From: Cohnella mopanensis
GTDB lineage: Bacteria > Bacillota > Bacilli > Paenibacillales > Paenibacillaceae
NCBI RefSeq assembly: GCF_022352055.1
Contig: NZ_JAKRWM010000017.1
Span: 1-64,000, forward strand
DNA length: 64,000 nucleotides
Direction of reading: 5' to 3'
The translations under genes were made by a program, and so were the position numbers. Shown piece by piece: positions 57,317-64,000 of the stretch. The notes beneath the pieces are model-generated. The model had not been told where the DNA came from. It saw nothing but the letters and a program-made list of their open reading frames with translations, and ran no database searches. Each line of letters opens with the position of its first letter. The first letter of the stretch is position 1.

Positions 57317-58544
57317 TGGCAAGATTAGCCGTTGGGCGGCGCAACCTTCTTTCGCCCATTTGCGCCGTTTGACGGACGATACGGGATTGCTGGAGCATGC
57401 GCTTGGGCGCATCCCGCGCCGACGGGAAGGCTATACGACCGATGATAACGCGCGGGCGCTTTGGACGGTTACGGAGTGGCTTTCCTTGGAAGAGAAGGAG
57501 CTAAGGAACGAGGATCGAACCGAGATTAGACGATTGGCCGATATCTATTTGGCGTTCTTGCTTTGGGCCCAGAACGATGATGGGTGGTGGCTCAACAATT
57601 TCGCCTATGATCGAACGCTAGAACCGGAGGACATATCCCATGATTGCCAAGGGCGCTCGATCTGGGCATGCGCGGACGCGTGGATTCGGCTCGGCGACCC
57701 GATCCGGGAAACCGCGAGAATCATCGTCGAACGAGCGGTGCCTACCCTCGGAAGAATCGATTCGCTTCGGGGTCAAGCTTTCGCGATGGCTGCGTGCGCC
57801 CACTTGCTAGAGGCCGCGCGCGATGGGATGATCGAGCTCCCGCAGGATATAAAAGGCGATCTGCAGCATCACATGATACGGTTGGAACTGCTGCTTAACC
57901 GCGCTTACCGAGATTTCTCGGAAAACAAATGGCGATGGTTCGAGCCGGCAATGACTTACAGCAACGGAGTGCTTCCGTGGGCCATGCTGAGAACGTTCCG
58001 GTATACGCAGCGGCAAGAAACGTTTACGAACGGCATGGAAAGCCTTTCCTTCCTGCTTCAAGTTATGACGACCGACGAAGGCTGGCTCAGGCCGATCGGC
58101 AACGAAGACTGGTGCTCCTCCGAATCGGACACCGTTAGCCGCTGGGATCAGCAGCCGTTGGAGCTGTTCAAGCTGGCGCTTGCTCTCGAAGAGGCCGCAT
58201 TGGCTGCGGAACAGAGCCAACGCCTAGTCGGTAGCGCGCTCGGCCATGGGACTACGCTAGACTTCCGCGCAGGGGGAATTCGCCTTCATTCGTATGGAGC
58301 GCTAGACCAACCCGGCTTAAACCCGCGCGCCGGGATGGAAACCGATTATCGGACGCATTACCGTGACATCCGCGACCTATGCAGGGATTGGTATTACGGC
58401 GACAACGACTTGCGAGTGCCGGTCGCCGATCCGACGGACGGCAGTTGCTGCGACGGGTTAACTCCGTATGGCGCCAATCTTAACTGCGGGGCGGAGGCCA
58501 CGATCTCCTACTTGATGACGGAAGCACTGTGCCGCAGAAAATAA
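57300..58544 (+). CDS. Alpha/alpha-toroid protein associated with the glycosyltransferase
   Basis: 414 residues, TTG start with GGGAG six bases upstream, overlapping the glycosyltransferase by 17 bases. Helical throughout with aromatic-rich repeats (DDGWWLNNFAYDRTLEPEDISHDCQGRSIWACADAW, KWRWFEPAMTYSNGVLPWAML) that suggest a six-hairpin (alpha/alpha)6 glycosidase-like barrel. Similar modules are fused or adjacent to GT4 enzymes in mannan-related loci, which is why it may act on the same glycan. No catalytic residues can be assigned with certainty. Confidence 0.7.
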   Translation: MPMSANGKISRWAAQPSFAHLRRLTDDTGLLEHALGRIPRRREGYTTDDNARALWTVTEWLSLEEKELRNEDRTEIRRLADIYLAFLLWAQNDDGWWLNNFAYDRTLEPEDISHDCQGRSIWACADAWIRLGDPIRETARIIVERAVPTLGRIDSLRGQAFAMAACAHLLEAARDGMIELPQDIKGDLQHHMIRLELLLNRAYRDFSENKWRWFEPAMTYSNGVLPWAMLRTFRYTQRQETFTNGMESLSFLLQVMTTDEGWLRPIGNEDWCSSESDTVSRWDQQPLELFKLALALEEAALAAEQSQRLVGSALGHGTTLDFRAGGIRLHSYGALDQPGLNPRAGMETDYRTHYRDIRDLCRDWYYGDNDLRVPVADPTDGSCCDGLTPYGANLNCGAEATISYLMTEALCRRK

Positions 58545-58549
58545 ACGCA

Positions 58550-58605
58550 AAAAACCTTTCATTATATGGCGCTGTTTGCGCGATGTAATGAAAGGTTTTT
58601 ATTTT
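58550..58605 (+). terminator. Terminator of the glycosylation operon
   Basis: AAAACCTTTCATTA and TAATGAAAGGTTTT arms, with an inner GCGC pairing in the loop, followed by TTATTTT. Confidence 0.8.
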
Positions 58606-58619
58606 CCGCTCCGGCGATT

Positions 58620-58920
58620 AAGCCTGCTAGGCAGGCTAATTTCCTGCTCCTGCGCTTACTCCCGGCATTTAAGCCTGCTAGGCAGGCTTATTTCCCGCTC
58701 CGGAGCCTTTCACTAGCATTTAAGCCTGCTAGGCAGGCTTATTTCCTGCTCCACTGCCTTTTTCCGGCGATTAAGCCTGCTAGGCAGGCTTATTTCCCGA
58801 TCCGGAGCCTTTCTCCAGCATTTAAGCCTGCTGGGCAAGCTTATTTCCTGCTCCTGCGCTTACTCCCGGCATTTTAGCCTGCTCGGCAGGCTTATTTCCT
58901 GCTCCGGCGCTTATTCGCCG
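58620..58920. repeat. Six-copy 51-bp tandem array of hairpin repeats
   Basis: Core AAGCCTGCTAGGCAGGCTT (8-bp arms around TAG) begins at 58620, 58671, 58722, 58773, 58824 and 58875, an exact 51-bp period. The 32-bp stretches between cores are also related (TTTCCTGCTCC...); the first and fifth are nearly identical. Copy 5 has one arm mismatch and copy 6 an altered first base. Position: between converging genes. Confidence 0.92.
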
Positions 58921-58929
58921 AAGATTTCA

Positions 58930-60186
58930 CTACTCCCGCCGCAGCTTGCGCAACGCCTGGTTAAAATCATCCGGCAGCGGAGCGGTTACTTGCTGCTTCT
59001 CGCCCGTCCAAGGATGATGCCAGATCAAGCGCTCTCCATGCAAGGCTTGGCGAGACATGACGCCGCGAGAACCGCCGTACATCCCGTCTCCGGCTAACGG
59101 GTGATGAATGGAAGAGAGATGCACCCGGATTTGATGCGTGCGTCCCGTCTCTAATCGTAGCCTAACAAGAGTATGCTCCTCTAACCGTTCCAACACTTCG
59201 AAATGGGTTACCGCTGGATCTCCCGTGTCGCTAACCCGGCGGCGCGTTGAATGATGGCGATCCTGGCCGATCGGCTTATCGATCTTGCCCTTATTGCCTT
59301 CAACGTAACCTTCCGCCAGCGCAAGGTAAATCCGTTCGATCGATTTTTCCCGCATAGCTTTATCGTATTGATAATGAGCGAATTCGTTCTTCGCATATAA
59401 AACAGGCCCCGTCGTATCCTTGTCAATGCGATGAACATGACGGATGCGCACGTCTTGGCCGGACATCTCATAATAAGCGGCTACCGCATGCGCTAGAGTC
59501 TTACGCTGACCCTTCTCGCTCGGGTGGACTTCGATCCCGGCCGGCTTGTTCACGATAAGCGTAAACTCGTCTTCATATAGGATATTCAGTTCCATCCAAT
59601 CCGACGGAAAATCCCGAGTTTCCCGTGGAAACAAATGCAGTCTAAGATTCGGTCCTTGCAAAATGCAGCCGCGAGTTTGCAGTAGTTTGGAGACCAGCTT
59701 AGGTGGCAACGGTAAAACCTTGCTAATGATGGACATCGGCGCGCCGACAAGATTGTCCGGGAGCCGAATATCCATCCACTCCCCTTTAATCCTGCCCATA
59801 CCGAGTACGGATTGGTTTCCTCCGCTTCCGCCGCCGCTTTCTCTGCCGCGTCCGCCTCCTCTTCCCGATGAGGCCGAACCGTTGCTTCCGTTCCTCTTAG
59901 GCCCGGAGCTACGCTCATTCGATACCCGCAAGGAGTCTCCACGGTCCCTGCTCGGTTTCCTATCCCCTTGCGATCCGACTCGATTAGGCATATCCGTTCT
60001 AGAGGTGCGCTCGTTCCGCCCGCCTTGCCCGCTACGCTCCCCATATCTTTTAGGCGATCGATCGCCGGAGCTTGATCCCGATCTGGATTCGTACCCGGTG
60101 CCCCCACGTTCTCTGCGTCCGTTACCCTGTTGACCTCCAGTCGGCTTCTGACCTCCGCGCTGCCGATTCCGTCCTGCTCCACTCAT
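58930..60186 (-). CDS. RluA-family 23S rRNA pseudouridine synthase with long RG/S-rich N-terminal tail
   Basis: 418 residues. Residues 1-130 are low-complexity (Gly, Arg, Ser, Asn, many RGG and GRG units) with no fold. The pseudouridine synthase domain spans about 180-415, with the catalytic aspartate in HRIDKDTTG (about 254) and 'LRLETGRTHQIRVHLSSIHHPLAGDGMYGG'. There is no S4 domain. SD GGAGG ten bases before ATG. The tail resembles RNA-binding RGG tails and is an unusual extension for this family. Confidence 0.88.
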   Translation of the reverse strand: MSGAGRNRQRGGQKPTGGQQGNGRRERGGTGYESRSGSSSGDRSPKRYGERSGQGGRNERTSRTDMPNRVGSQGDRKPSRDRGDSLRVSNERSSGPKRNGSNGSASSGRGGGRGRESGGGSGGNQSVLGMGRIKGEWMDIRLPDNLVGAPMSIISKVLPLPPKLVSKLLQTRGCILQGPNLRLHLFPRETRDFPSDWMELNILYEDEFTLIVNKPAGIEVHPSEKGQRKTLAHAVAAYYEMSGQDVRIRHVHRIDKDTTGPVLYAKNEFAHYQYDKAMREKSIERIYLALAEGYVEGNKGKIDKPIGQDRHHSTRRRVSDTGDPAVTHFEVLERLEEHTLVRLRLETGRTHQIRVHLSSIHHPLAGDGMYGGSRGVMSRQALHGERLIWHHPWTGEKQQVTAPLPDDFNQALRKLRRE

Positions 60187-60276
60187 GATCTTAATTCCTC
60201 CGATTCCATTCCCAACCCGCTACTCTGTTTCCCTAGATAGTTATACATAGGAGGAACATGCAGGGCTTTGCCGACC

Positions 60277-60305
60277 AATATACGGGAACGCCCGCGCAAA
60301 GTCAA
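60277..60305 (-). promoter_or_regulatory. Promoter of the RluA-type gene
   Basis: On the minus strand TTGACT (60300-60305), 17-nt spacer, TATATT (60277-60282). The leader to the ATG is about 85 bases. The rest of the gap 60306-60515 holds an inverted repeat TTAGGGG/CCCCTAA at 60471-60491 in front of the acidic gene. Confidence 0.7.
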
Positions 60306-60515
60306 CCTATCCGTGTCATTTCTATTGTTTTGCTGTAGCAATGTCATCCTATAAGAACATCTGACGTTATAAGACGGATAAACTCGACTGCTCCCGCTTT
60401 CGATTAAACCAGTCATTTTACAACAAAATAACACCGTTGCCACTTTTTTACTTTCGATATAACGTTGATATTAGGGGATTGTCCCCCCTAACATGGACCC
60501 CGGGAGGTATTATCG

Positions 60516-60842
60516 ATGGATGCAGAAGAAGTAGTAGCAATTGAAGGATTGGAAGCGGATGCAGAAGTTGAAGTTGAAGCCGTAGCAGAAGAAGTAGAAG
60601 CGGCGGCCGATGATGTCGAAGTAGCCGCAGAGGAAGCTGAAATCGTAGAAGCTATCGCGGATGAAGAAGAATCCGCTGAAGAAGCTGCCGAAGAGATTTC
60701 CGCTGAAGCTGAGGAAGAAGCTGCCGATGCAGAAGTTGCGGAAGTTTCGGCTGAAGCCGAAGCGTTCGAGCCTGCGGAAGCGGAAGTTGCCGCGCATGAA
60801 TCCGAATCTTCCGACGACGAGTCGGAGTCGGTCGTTGACTAA
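60516..60842 (+). CDS. Very acidic Ala/Glu-rich low-complexity protein
   Basis: 108 residues with good SD (GGGAGG nine bases from ATG). About half Glu and Asp, the rest mainly Ala and Val, and no Lys, Arg, Trp, Tyr or Cys (one Phe, one His). Heptad-like EAEA..VEAxAEE stretches predict helices or disorder. The ORF could be fortuitous since repetitive GAA/GCA codons keep several frames open, but SD, stop and following GC-rich stem favour a real gene. Function unknown; DNA/cation mimicry or chaperone-like buffering are guesses. Confidence 0.6.
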   Translation: MDAEEVVAIEGLEADAEVEVEAVAEEVEAAADDVEVAAEEAEIVEAIADEEESAEEAAEEISAEAEEEAADAEVAEVSAEAEAFEPAEAEVAAHESESSDDESESVVD

Positions 60843-60862
60843 TTAAACTTATTCGTACGATG

Positions 60863-60914
60863 TAAGGGGCTTTCCTGTTGGGTCTTACCCGACCTTGCAG
60901 GCGAGCCCCTTGCG
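60863..60914 (+). terminator. Stem-loop after the acidic gene
   Basis: AAGGGGCT and AGCCCCTT arms, 31 bases apart, lie about 22 bases after the stop. There is no clear T run, so efficiency is uncertain. Confidence 0.5.
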
Positions 60915-60932
60915 TGTATTCCAACGATTCGA

Positions 60933-61604
60933 TTAGGATCGACCTTTTAAGAGGCAACGAATGGCCCATTTACGCTCGTGTCGTCTCATATACTTCGGTA
61001 ATGTCCGATACAATTGCCGGCCTTCACCGAATGCTGCGCGCGCTTCCTCTGAATTGCCTAAACTCTCATACACGTTACCTAATCGATAGAAAGCCTCGCA
61101 AGAAGAAGAATTCACTTCCTTGAACTGGCTTAAATAAGCGATCGCTTTAGTCGGGTCCGATTTCGAGAACGATTCCGCGAGGCGCAAATACGGTTGCCCG
61201 TACTTCACCTTCCGGCTGATCGACAATGCCCGAATCATTTCCCGCTCTCCGTCTTCCAACTGTCCGAGCGCCAAATTGCAAGTTCCCCTATCGCTCCAGT
61301 ACTCCGCCGAATGTTCCATCTGATTCTCGATGCCCAGCAGAATTTCTCGCGCCTGAGTATACCTCTTGCCTTCGATGAGCAATCGCGCGAGCTCGGATTT
61401 AGCCGAGACGTCATGGGGGCTTAGTTGCAATTGCCTTTTCCATTTGGAGATCGAGTTGTTTCTTCGGAACGGGCGGATAAGGCTCGGAGACAAGCCGATA
61501 AATCTCCGTTCCAACACATAGAAAATAACAAGCAATACAAGGATTGCGATGAACGGATTTCCAAAAAGCCACGTTAAACCGACGAATAGTAAAATCTTAC
61601 TCAT
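60933..61604 (-). CDS. TPR-repeat membrane protein
   Basis: 223 residues. An N-terminal hydrophobic stretch (about 2-33) probably spans the membrane, followed by helical TPR-type repeats (about 60-215: SAKSELARLLIEGKRYTQAREILLGIENQ, AEYWSDRGTCNLALGQLEDGEREM, AFYRLGNVYESLGNSEEARAAFGEGRQLY). It would be a scaffold for protein contacts. SD AGGGA. No specific partner visible. Confidence 0.75.
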   Translation of the reverse strand: MSKILLFVGLTWLFGNPFIAILVLLVIFYVLERRFIGLSPSLIRPFRRNNSISKWKRQLQLSPHDVSAKSELARLLIEGKRYTQAREILLGIENQMEHSAEYWSDRGTCNLALGQLEDGEREMIRALSISRKVKYGQPYLRLAESFSKSDPTKAIAYLSQFKEVNSSSCEAFYRLGNVYESLGNSEEARAAFGEGRQLYRTLPKYMRRHERKWAIRCLLKGRS

Positions 61605-61735
61605 GACAATTCCCTACTCTCCTCAATATCCTCATTTTTCCTTTTCGCCAAATGTCGTTATTTTCCTGCATGAGACTGTATATGACATAATTAGCAATTA
61701 ACTGCTGAAAAATAAAGGAAGTGGACATGAGCCTG

Positions 61736-64000
61736 CTACTTTACCGGTTTAACCCTCCTAGTCGCCTCCGCTTCGAGAGGATTGTCAGGCCAATAATGCT
61801 TCGGATAACGGCCCTTCAAGTCTTTACGCACCTCGAAATACGCATTGTTCCAGAAGCTGGCCAAATCCTTCGTCACCTGTACCGGTCGTTGCGCCGGCGA
61901 TAATAGATGCAACGTAAGCGGTACTCGTCCGCCCGCGATTCGCGGAGTTTCCGGCAAACCGAACAACTCCTGAAGCCGTACAGCAACGAAGGGCGCATCT
62001 AAATCGCTATAATCGATAGGAACTCTTGAGCCGCTCGGTACAATCCAATGGGTAGGGGCAACATGGTCTAGCTCGCGCCGTTGCTCCCAAGTGAGGATCG
62101 ACTCCAATATTTCTTTGAGATTGAGCCTCTGTAGTTCGGTTTTCCCTCTTATTCCTTCTATATATGCTGTCAACCATTGTTCGAGCGATTCGACAAGCGC
62201 CTCGTCCGACAAATCAGGCCATGAAGCATCATGGCGGCGAACGAATACCGTTCTTTCTTGTAATTGGCGAGCCGCTTTCGTCCAAGGCAACAGTTGCAGC
62301 CCTTCCGTTCGAATTCCTTCAAGCAGCGCTTGCAGCACGCGATCTTCGGGCGGGCGTCCCATTGGCGTTTCTTCCAATAACAATGCGCCCAGCTTCTTGC
62401 GGACGCGGCTTCGTACCGACTTCGACTCGGAATCCCAATAGATGTTCGTCTCTTCGTTGATCTCTTCTGCCAGGTGGGATTGAATCCACTCGAAAGCCAC
62501 CGGAGCGGCCAAGCGGATTCGACTATCCGTACCCGCATCGTCAACTTCCGCCACAACGATCCACGCCTCATGGGCAAGCGCCTGCCCTCTCGCGAACTCG
62601 GCGCCTCTTCCGCCGCTAAGCAAGTACTTGCCATTGTCCCGCTGACGGCCGATCCGATCCGGATAAGCGAACGCAAGCAACGGCCCGCAAGCATCGATGG
62701 AGCCCGCTTCCTTATCCGTTCGAAGGCCGAGCTCTCTGTGCAGTCGCTTAACTTCTTCTCCCAATCTTCTAAGCGTCGTTTCATCGGCCAAATACGAGCC
62801 TTTTCCACGAAGCGCCTCGATCCTGGCACGGATGTCCGCGCTCGGAGCTTGCCCATCGTAGCGGATGAAGTCTCTTTCGCCCAATACGACAGCGAGCTCG
62901 CAGCCCAACCCGCCAAGCCCGATCGGCAAGGCACGCAACAGCATATGAGCCAATCGGGGATGTTTCCCGACTTCCGCCATCCGCTTCCCGTGGTCGGTTA
63001 CGAAACCTCCGTTTTTCTCCAATGCGCCAAGCTGCATTAGCAATTCGCGGGCTTGCTGCAAGGCCGGTGCCGGCGGAGCATCAAGCCAGTCCAGTTCAGC
63101 CGCGTCCTGCACGCCCCATACCGCAAGCTCCAGCAACAAGGGAGCCAAGTCTGCTTCCATAATTTCCGGGATGCTTCGAGGAGATAAGCTCATCTGATCT
63201 TCGATGCTCCATAGCCGGTAACAGGTTCCGGGCATGAGCCTTCCCGCCCGTCCGCGGCGTTGATCCGCGGAAGCTATGGAAACAGGGACGGTATCCAGCC
63301 TAGACATGCCCGTTCGCGGCGAGAATCGGGACACCCGCATCAATCCGCTATCGATGACGACGGTGACTCCTTCCACCGTTAAGCTCGTTTCCGCAACGGA
63401 CGTTGCCAGCACGATCTTTCGTTGTCCCTCCGGTGCGGGGGACAACGCTTCATCTTGGGCTTCCGCGCTTAAGCTTCCGTGCAAGGGACAAATCCGCCAG
63501 CCATTACCGACGTGAGCCAACATCGTCCTAAGCTTGGATTGTACCGCACGAATTTCCCCGACACCCGGAAGAAAGACAAGAACATCTCCTTCGTGGGCTC
63601 GAACTGCATCCGATACGGTTTGCGCAACCGCGTCTTCGAGCGGAATGCCGCGAAGCTTCGGACGATAGACGGTATCCACAGGGAAACTTCGTCCTTCGCT
63701 GCTTACGATAGGCGCTCCCTTAAGCAAATCCGCTACCGGTTCCGCATCCAGCGTAGCGCTCATAACCAAGAGTTTTAGTTCCTCGCGCAGCAGCGCTTGC
63801 GACTGAAGGCAGAGCGCGAGTCCCAAATCCGCTTGCAAGCTTCTTTCGTGATACTCGTCGAAGATAACAAGGCCGACCCCCTCTAGCGCAGGATCGGCTT
63901 GTAACATTCTGGTGAGCACGCCTTCCGTTACGACTTCGATCCGGGTACGGGGGCCTATTCTCGTATCCATCTTCACGCGGTAGCCGACTGTCTCCCCAAC
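61736..64000 (-). CDS. hrpB: HrpB-like ATP-dependent RNA helicase (truncated by window edge)
   Basis: Open to the right edge at 64000; Walker A and the true start are outside. At least 754 residues are visible. DEAH-box helicase of the HrpB family: helicase motif II VIFDEYHERSLQADLGLAL (DEYH), motif III SATLDAEPVADLL, HELICc motifs 'VLATSVAETSLTVEGVTVVIDSGL' and 'QRRGRAGRLMPGTCYRLW', then the HA2 region and HrpB C-terminal domain (LHLLSPAQRPVQVTKDLASFWNNAYFEVRKDLKGRYPKHYWPDNP). Role in RNA processing is unsettled. Residues just before the visible GTG read GETVGYRV, as expected for the family, showing the gene continues. Confidence 0.93.
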   Translation of the reverse strand, partial: VGETVGYRVKMDTRIGPRTRIEVVTEGVLTRMLQADPALEGVGLVIFDEYHERSLQADLGLALCLQSQALLREELKLLVMSATLDAEPVADLLKGAPIVSSEGRSFPVDTVYRPKLRGIPLEDAVAQTVSDAVRAHEGDVLVFLPGVGEIRAVQSKLRTMLAHVGNGWRICPLHGSLSAEAQDEALSPAPEGQRKIVLATSVAETSLTVEGVTVVIDSGLMRVSRFSPRTGMSRLDTVPVSIASADQRRGRAGRLMPGTCYRLWSIEDQMSLSPRSIPEIMEADLAPLLLELAVWGVQDAAELDWLDAPPAPALQQARELLMQLGALEKNGGFVTDHGKRMAEVGKHPRLAHMLLRALPIGLGGLGCELAVVLGERDFIRYDGQAPSADIRARIEALRGKGSYLADETTLRRLGEEVKRLHRELGLRTDKEAGSIDACGPLLAFAYPDRIGRQRDNGKYLLSGGRGAEFARGQALAHEAWIVVAEVDDAGTDSRIRLAAPVAFEWIQSHLAEEINEETNIYWDSESKSVRSRVRKKLGALLLEETPMGRPPEDRVLQALLEGIRTEGLQLLPWTKAARQLQERTVFVRRHDASWPDLSDEALVESLEQWLTAYIEGIRGKTELQRLNLKEILESILTWEQRRELDHVAPTHWIVPSGSRVPIDYSDLDAPFVAVRLQELFGLPETPRIAGGRVPLTLHLLSPAQRPVQVTKDLASFWNNAYFEVRKDLKGRYPKHYWPDNPLEAEATRRVKPVK

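Noticed and set aside
58566..58877. 103-residue reading frame across the 51-bp array encoding a 17-residue repeat
   Set aside because: The 51-bp period guarantees a repeating frame; there is no SD and the frame starts inside the terminator of the previous operon.
58620..58920. CRISPR array
   Set aside because: Repeats are palindromic and the intervening stretches are related to each other rather than unique; no cas genes are nearby.
1..64000. tRNA, rRNA, phage, transposase or restriction genes
   Set aside because: None recognised by eye in any frame; absence of a tRNA scan leaves a small chance that one was missed.

Overview
The window looks like a chromosomal segment of a spore-forming Firmicute of the Paenibacillaceae (Paenibacillus/Cohnella type). 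The evidence is strong Gram-positive Shine-Dalgarno (SD) sequences, roughly balanced base composition, and Bacillus-type gene sets: perR/ygzB/ygxA, gatCAB, sigY-yxlCDEFG, yyaC, yfkK, rsbV-rsbW-sigB, ytxG/ytxH-like genes and hrpB. No phage, insertion sequence, tRNA, rRNA or CRISPR array is visible. The last gene (HrpB-like helicase) runs off the right edge. Two tandem strong promoters at the left edge point out of the window, probably at an rRNA operon.

Layout. 0-6 kb: ygxA, ygzB, a membrane-anchored GH18 hydrolase, perR, two membrane proteins and a GNAT acetyltransferase. 6-9.5 kb: gatCAB operon with its own promoter and terminator. 9.6-11.2 kb: an EAL phosphodiesterase and an IDEAL-domain protein. 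11.3-14.3 kb: the ECF sigma factor operon sigY-yxlCDEFG with a candidate autoregulated promoter. 14.4-16.3 kb: an M24 peptidase and a 0.7-kb gene-free stretch with repeats. 16.3-22.5 kb: a compact tad-like operon (CpaB, TadZ, CpaF, TadB, TadC homologues, two tiny paralogous membrane peptides and two pseudopilin-like proteins) behind a candidate attenuator leader. 22.5-26 kb: small metabolic and stress genes. 26-28.7 kb: a c-di-GMP module with a membrane GGDEF protein and a PilZ protein under a class-I c-di-GMP riboswitch. 28.8-33.7 kb: methyltransferase, hydrolase, yyaC, yfkK and LysR genes. 33.7-38.6 kb: galKET with a divergent AraC-type regulator. 38.6-42.6 kb: asparaginase II, and a GT2/PMT membrane glycosylation pair.

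42.6-54.9 kb is a general-stress island. It holds rsbV-rsbW-sigB and a second operon whose products match the B. cereus-type SigB input pathway: RsbY (receiver-PP2C phosphatase), RsbK (hybrid kinase) and RsbM (CheR-like methyltransferase). Probable stress effectors surround these (YtxH, YflT-like proteins, DUF948/YtxG-like, DUF1328). I found six sequences resembling SigB promoters (GTTTMA-N13-15-GGGTWW) ahead of genes here, which makes the block a self-contained sensor, switch and effector regulon.

55-64 kb: a three-gene sugar-nucleotide/glycosyltransferase/toroid operon, a six-copy 51-bp tandem array of hairpin repeats, an RluA-type pseudouridine synthase with a long RG/S-rich tail, a very acidic Ala/Glu protein, a TPR membrane protein and the truncated hrpB. 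Many calls rest on reading motifs by eye; promoter calls are consensus matches only.
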